Assembly: GCA_025965515.1 (NCBI GenBank)
Contig: JAOPWU010000059.1
Coordinates: 1-45,753, forward strand
From: Mycobacterium sp.
GTDB lineage: Bacteria; Actinomycetota; Actinomycetes; RYN-182
Direction of reading: 5' to 3'
DNA length: 45,753 nt
Part shown: positions 42,512-45,753 of the stretch, piece by piece
Layout of the letters: every line of letters starts with the position of its first letter
How positions within the stretch are numbered: the first letter of the stretch is position 1
The notes under the pieces: model-generated
What the model was told of the DNA's origin: nothing
The model's database searches: none
The model's input: only the letters and a program-made list of their open reading frames with translations
Position numbers and translations under genes: made by a program

Positions 42512-43134
42512 GGCCGCGCGAGGCTGGCGAACCATCGACCACCGACCGACCACCGGCTCGTCGACACGAGGCCGACCCGTTCGGCCAGGCCGACGGCATC
42601 GTCGACGCAGAGCCGCGCCCAGGGGAACCACTCGCCCACCCGACCACCATGCTCCAGCCGCGCGCACAGCGGGCCGCTCCCGGCCCCGGGGCGCGCGCAC
42701 TCGACGTGGACGCTGCCCCCCGGCCGCAGCAGGGTCCGGACCCGCGCCAGCAACCGCTCGGGGTCGCCGCCGATGCCGATGTTTCCGTCGGCCAGCAGGG
42801 CGTGCGACCAGCCGCCGGGGACGGCGCCCCACACGGAGCCGTGCAGCGCCGCGGCCCCCCGGGCGCGGGTCAGCCGGATCGCCTCCGCGGCGATGTCGAG
42901 GCCGAGTGCGGGGACGCCCGCGGCGTACAGGGCGCCGACCAGCCGCCCCGGTCCGCACCCGACGTCCAGGGTCGGGCCGTCGACCCGGGCGAGGAGCGCG
43001 CCGTCGGCGGCGTCGAGGGCGCCCCGCCAGCGGTCGATGTCGAGGTGTTCGGTGGTGTCGTCGGCGTACCGGACCGCGAGCGGACCGGCGGGGATGCGCT
43101 CGGCCAGGGCGGCGTCGTAGAGCGGGAGGCTCAT
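42508..43134 (-). CDS. class I SAM-dependent methyltransferase
   Basis: The 208-residue enzyme has the glycine-rich SAM motif TLDVGCGPGRLVGAL (about residues 54-68), acidic LGLDIAAEAI and the ALLADGNIGIGGDPERLLARV strand-helix. The substrate is unknown; neighbours suggest a sugar, polyprenyl lipid or glycan. It is locked between the DUF2064 gene (ATGA overlap) and the GT-C gene (GTGA overlap). Confidence 0.85.
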   Translation of the reverse strand: MSLPLYDAALAERIPAGPLAVRYADDTTEHLDIDRWRGALDAADGALLARVDGPTLDVGCGPGRLVGALYAAGVPALGLDIAAEAIRLTRARGAAALHGSVWGAVPGGWSHALLADGNIGIGGDPERLLARVRTLLRPGGSVHVECARPGAGSGPLCARLEHGGRVGEWFPWARLCVDDAVGLAERVGLVSTSRWSVGGRWFASLARP

Positions 43135-43811
43135 GCCGGCACCCCGCTCGCGGCGTTCCGGTTGCCGAGGGCCTGTAGGGCCAGCGCGAACCGGCTGTCG
43201 GGGATCGCGGCCGCCACCGCAGCGGCGGCCCCGGCGTCGTCGACGTCGGTCAGCTCCTCGACCAGCTGGACGGTGAGCGCGGCGGATTCGAGCCGGCGCA
43301 GCTGGTCGGCGCCGGTGTGGTCGGTGGACATGGGGACGCCGAGCACCAGCTCGTCCGCGGGCACCCGCAGCCCGAGCAGCCACCAGCCGCCGTCGGCGGC
43401 CGGGCCGAGTACCGCGTCGGGGCCGCCAGGCCGCAGCAGCGCCTCCGCCGCGCGGTGCAGGATGGCCGGCCGCAGCTGCGGGGTGTCCATGCCCACGAGC
43501 AGGACCGGGCCGGCGTGCAGCGCGGCCGCCTGCCGCAGCGCGGCTGCGATGCGGCGGTCGAGCCCCCCGTCGACCTGGGGGAGGACGGTCGGGACGGCGG
43601 GGAGCGCGGGCCACGGTCGGCCCTCGAGGCACAGCACAGTCCGGCTGCGGGCGAACCGCTGCACCGTCTCGAGCGTGTCGAGCAGGGCCGCCTCGGCCAG
43701 CGCGGCCGCCTCCGCGGGGGTGTACGGCGGGGTGAGCCGGGTCTTGACGCGCCCCGGCACCGGCTCCTTGGCCAGGACGACGACCGTCACGGCGGGGGCG
43801 GCGCTCGTCAC
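43131..43811 (-). CDS. DUF2064/TIGR04282-family glycosyltransferase-like protein
   Basis: The 226-residue protein has a nucleotidyl/glycosyltransferase A-type fold: AKEPVPGRVKTRLTPPYTPAEAA near the N-terminus, LVGMDTPQLRP (the DxP motif), and GPAADGGWWLLGLR. The family is related to GT2 and MobA-like transferases, with no proven substrate. The GTG overlaps the GT2 gene stop. Its fixed place next to a GT2 gene suggests that the two act on one product. Confidence 0.85.
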   Translation of the reverse strand: MTSAAPAVTVVVLAKEPVPGRVKTRLTPPYTPAEAAALAEAALLDTLETVQRFARSRTVLCLEGRPWPALPAVPTVLPQVDGGLDRRIAAALRQAAALHAGPVLLVGMDTPQLRPAILHRAAEALLRPGGPDAVLGPAADGGWWLLGLRVPADELVLGVPMSTDHTGADQLRRLESAALTVQLVEELTDVDDAGAAAAVAAAIPDSRFALALQALGNRNAASGVPA

Positions 43812-44554
43812 CGGGAGGTCCCGGCGAGGTCGGCCGGCGCGTCGTGCCCGGCGGCGGCACGCGCCACGCGCAGCACGCGATCCATGTCGCGGACGGCGGC
43901 GACGGTCCCTCGGACGGTCCCGGTGACCTTGGACTTCCCCGTACGCGGCCGGTAGGGGGCCTCGACCTCCTGGACGCGCCAGCCGGCCGCGGCGGCGCGC
44001 AGCACCATCTCGAGCGGCCAGCCGCTGCGTCGGTCGGTCAGGCCGAGCTCCAGCAGCGCCGTCCGCCGGGCCGCGCGCAGCGGCCCGAGGTCGGACAGCG
44101 GCAGTCCGGTCAGCCGCCGGACGCGGCGCGCCAGCTCCCGGTTGGCCAGCCTGGCGTGCACGGGCCAGGCACCCGGGTCGGGCCGGCGGGCGGCGAGCAC
44201 CAGATCTGCCGCGCCCGTGCGCACCGGGGCGACGACCCGCTCGGCGTCCGCCGGGTCCACCGACCCGTCGCAGTCGGCGAAGCAGACGATGGGCGCGGTC
44301 GCCGCCGAGAGGCCCGCCCAGCAGGCGGCTCCGAAGCCGCGCTGCTGCTCGCGCACCACGGTGGCGCCGAGCGCTGCGGCGACGTCCCCGCTGCCGTCGG
44401 TGGAGCCGTTGTCCACGACGATGGGGCGCCAGCCGGCAGGCAGCCGGCCGAGCACCCACGGCAACGCCTCGCGCTCGTCGAGGCAGGGGAGCACCAGGTC
44501 CACGAGAGGCTGCGTCACCCTCGGGGCGGGCGGCGGCGGGAGTGGTTCGCGCAC
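43808..44554 (-). CDS. GT2 glycosyltransferase, dolichol-phosphate-mannose-synthase-like
   Basis: The 248-residue soluble GT-A enzyme opens VDLVLPCLDEREALPWVL, with VDNGSTDGSG and the metal motif CFADCDGSVD (DxD), then LAARRPDPGAWP and the acceptor-side SDLGPLRAARR. GT2 enzymes of this form make polyprenyl-phosphate sugars, matching the polyprenyl-phosphate-using GT-C enzyme four genes on. GTG 44554 has an AGAAAGG site; GTG 44518 is an alternative 12 codons later. The frame further upstream is a shadow of the anti-sigma gene. Confidence 0.85.
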   Translation of the reverse strand: MREPLPPPPAPRVTQPLVDLVLPCLDEREALPWVLGRLPAGWRPIVVDNGSTDGSGDVAAALGATVVREQQRGFGAACWAGLSAATAPIVCFADCDGSVDPADAERVVAPVRTGAADLVLAARRPDPGAWPVHARLANRELARRVRRLTGLPLSDLGPLRAARRTALLELGLTDRRSGWPLEMVLRAAAAGWRVQEVEAPYRPRTGKSKVTGTVRGTVAAVRDMDRVLRVARAAAGHDAPADLAGTSR

Positions 44555-44606
44555 GTCGAACAGACCTTTCTCGGGGCTCGATGGGGCCCGGCGTGCGGGC
44601 GGACGC

Positions 44607-45479
44607 TCAGCGCAGGGACGTGGGCAGCGACGTGGGCTGCAGCACCCGCGGGCCCGCGGGTGCTGCCGGCAGGGTGCGTCCCGGTTCCCGGGTGACCACC
44701 ACGGCGATCGACGCGGCTCCGGGGATGGTGCCCACGTCGACCGGGGTGGTCCCGGGGTGCACGACGTCGAAGGCAGCAGCCGCGGTGGGGTGCCCATCGG
44801 CGACGGCCCAGACGACGTAGTGCTCGTCGCGGCTCCGGTCCGCGGGCAGCCCGCTGGCGGAGAGCCAGACGTGGTCGCCCTGCGTCACCACGAAACCCTT
44901 GCCGTCGCCTCCGAGCTGCGTGATGGTGGCGCCGCGGGTCATGGCCGCGGACAGCTCCGCCTCGACGCGGCTCTCCGTGGCGGTCAGGCGCACTCCGGAC
45001 GTCGAGGGGCGCACCAGCAGCGCCGCGACGACGGCGACGACCACGGCCGCGGCGACCGCGCCCGTCAGGAGCGGACTCGGGCGCGCCCGGGACAGCCGGT
45101 GCGGAGGGAACGTGCGGGTCCGGCGGCGCAGGGGCGCACCCTGCCCGGCGGGCCCCGCGGCGCGGGCCGCCGCGGGCTCCGGCTCGTCGAGCCGGGGCTC
45201 CGGGACCGCGGGGGTGCTGTCGACGCGGCCCGAGGCCATGGCCCGGGCGAGCTCATCGCCGATCTCCGGCTCCGGTCCGGCGGCTGCGGCCGCCGCCAGG
45301 TCCGCGACCACGTCGGAGAGTTCCGTGAGGTCGTGGCGGCAGGACCGGCACTTCTCCAGGTGCCGCGCCAGGCGCTGCTCCTCGGCCGGCTCCAGCGCAT
45401 CAAGGGCAGCACCGGCCAGGAGCTCCTTGTACTGCTCGTGCCCGACGACGTCCTGGCCGCGGTTCTCGTCGCGCGTCAT
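44607..45479 (-). CDS. RskA-like anti-sigma factor (zinc-binding)
   Basis: The 290-residue protein has a zinc anti-sigma domain with His40-x3-Cys44-x2-Cys47 (RHLEKCRSC), a disordered Pro/Ala linker, one membrane segment at about 137-156, and an extracytoplasmic RskA C-terminal domain (DEHYVVWAVADGHPTAAAAF). It should hold the sigma factor encoded immediately upstream at the membrane until regulated proteolysis. The ATG overlaps the sigma stop by four bases. Confidence 0.9.
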   Translation of the reverse strand: MTRDENRGQDVVGHEQYKELLAGAALDALEPAEEQRLARHLEKCRSCRHDLTELSDVVADLAAAAAAGPEPEIGDELARAMASGRVDSTPAVPEPRLDEPEPAAARAAGPAGQGAPLRRRTRTFPPHRLSRARPSPLLTGAVAAAVVVAVVAALLVRPSTSGVRLTATESRVEAELSAAMTRGATITQLGGDGKGFVVTQGDHVWLSASGLPADRSRDEHYVVWAVADGHPTAAAAFDVVHPGTTPVDVGTIPGAASIAVVVTREPGRTLPAAPAGPRVLQPTSLPTSLR

Positions 45480-45753
45480 CGCCCTGCACCCCATGCCGTT
45501 ACGTCGTCGTCCGCCAGTACTTCTTGCAGCGCGTCCCGGAGCCGCCGCAGCCCCGCCAGGGTGCGGGTCTTGACCGTCCCCAGCGGGACACCGGTGAGCT
45601 GCGAGACCTCCCGCTGGGTGTAGGCCCCGAAGTAGGCCATCACCAGGGCCTCCCGCTGTGCGAGGGGCAGCGTGCCGAGCGCACTGCGGACCCGCTCCCG
45701 TTGCAGCCGCGTGGCGACGTCCTCCGCGACGTCCGTGTCGTCGGAACGGTCGT
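45476..45753 (-). CDS. SigK-like ECF sigma factor, 5' part outside the window
   Basis: Only the C-terminal 91 codons are present. They encode sigma region 4: LPLAQREALVMAYFGAYTQR, then the helix-turn-helix EVSQLTGVPLGTVKTRTLAGL and RLRDALQEVL. The GAYTQREVSQLTGVPLGTVK wording is typical of SigK/SigL-type ECF factors, agreeing with the RskA-like partner. It probably controls its own operon and perhaps the following glycosyltransferase genes. The start lies beyond position 45753. Confidence 0.88.
   Translation of the reverse strand, partial: DRSDDTDVAEDVATRLQRERVRSALGTLPLAQREALVMAYFGAYTQREVSQLTGVPLGTVKTRTLAGLRRLRDALQEVLADDDVTAWGAGR

Overview
The window is a very GC-rich, gene-dense stretch of a morphologically complex actinobacterial chromosome. 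Evidence for the lineage: an MptB-type mannosyltransferase beside a SufR-led SUF operon in the arrangement known from mycobacteria (ABC exporter, mptB, sufR-sufB-sufD-sufC-sufS-sufU-sufT, ABC-F), an SsgB-like sporulation/cell-division protein, many GTG starts, many 4-base ATGA/GTGA overlaps, several start codons directly preceded by a TANNNT box (leaderless style), and almost complete absence of TTA codons. I cannot name the genus. Families with SsgA-like proteins and lipomannan genes (Frankia/Geodermatophilus/Sporichthya/Pseudonocardia relatives) fit. No rRNA, tRNA, CRISPR, insertion sequence or prophage is visible.

Regions. (1) 86-4062: a small membrane protein, an ABC-2 exporter (permease plus ATPase) and mptB on the minus strand. 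(2) 4143-12646: the SUF iron-sulfur assembly operon, with the [Fe-S] repressor SufR first, a Rieske ferredoxin between sufD and sufC, and an ABC-F ATPase at the end; a SufR-box-like sequence overlaps the sufR start codon. (3) 12665-17923: membrane proteins, a small HTH regulator carrying the only in-frame TTA codon I found, an ABC exporter, small conserved proteins, and a 320-base stretch with only a weak 34-codon ORF. (4) 17928-21308: tldD-tldE-HIT on the minus strand. (5) 21437-30496: a sulfur island. It contains an SsuABC-type importer with a palindromic operator candidate, an Rrf2 regulator without cluster cysteines, cysH preceded by a 29-residue Cys-ended leader peptide, a divergent sulfite reductase, a zinc-ribbon protein, a ferrochelatase with C-terminal cysteines, and a GH13 alpha-glucosidase, the last four coupled by GTGA overlaps. 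(6) 30516-35828: serB and an unknown partner, then an alpha/beta hydrolase, a DUF3097 protein and an SDR enzyme. (7) 36052-41153: a helicase that appears to start at CTG, a SpoU methyltransferase overlapping aat tail-to-tail, ssgB and a sugar epimerase. (8) 41084-45753: an operon of GT2, DUF2064 glycosyltransferase, methyltransferase and GT-C glycosyltransferase downstream of a SigK-like sigma factor (cut by the window end) and its RskA-like anti-sigma factor.

Working together: regions 2 and 5 link sulfur supply (sulfonate uptake, APS to sulfite to sulfide, hence cysteine) with sulfur use (SufS/SufU/SufBCD clusters). Sulfite reductase, APS reductase, SufR and probably the ferrochelatase are themselves Fe-S proteins. 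Regions 1 and 8 concern the cell envelope. Positions, frames, motifs and hairpins were read from the sequence. Functional names rest on family knowledge. Promoters, operators and attenuation are inference.
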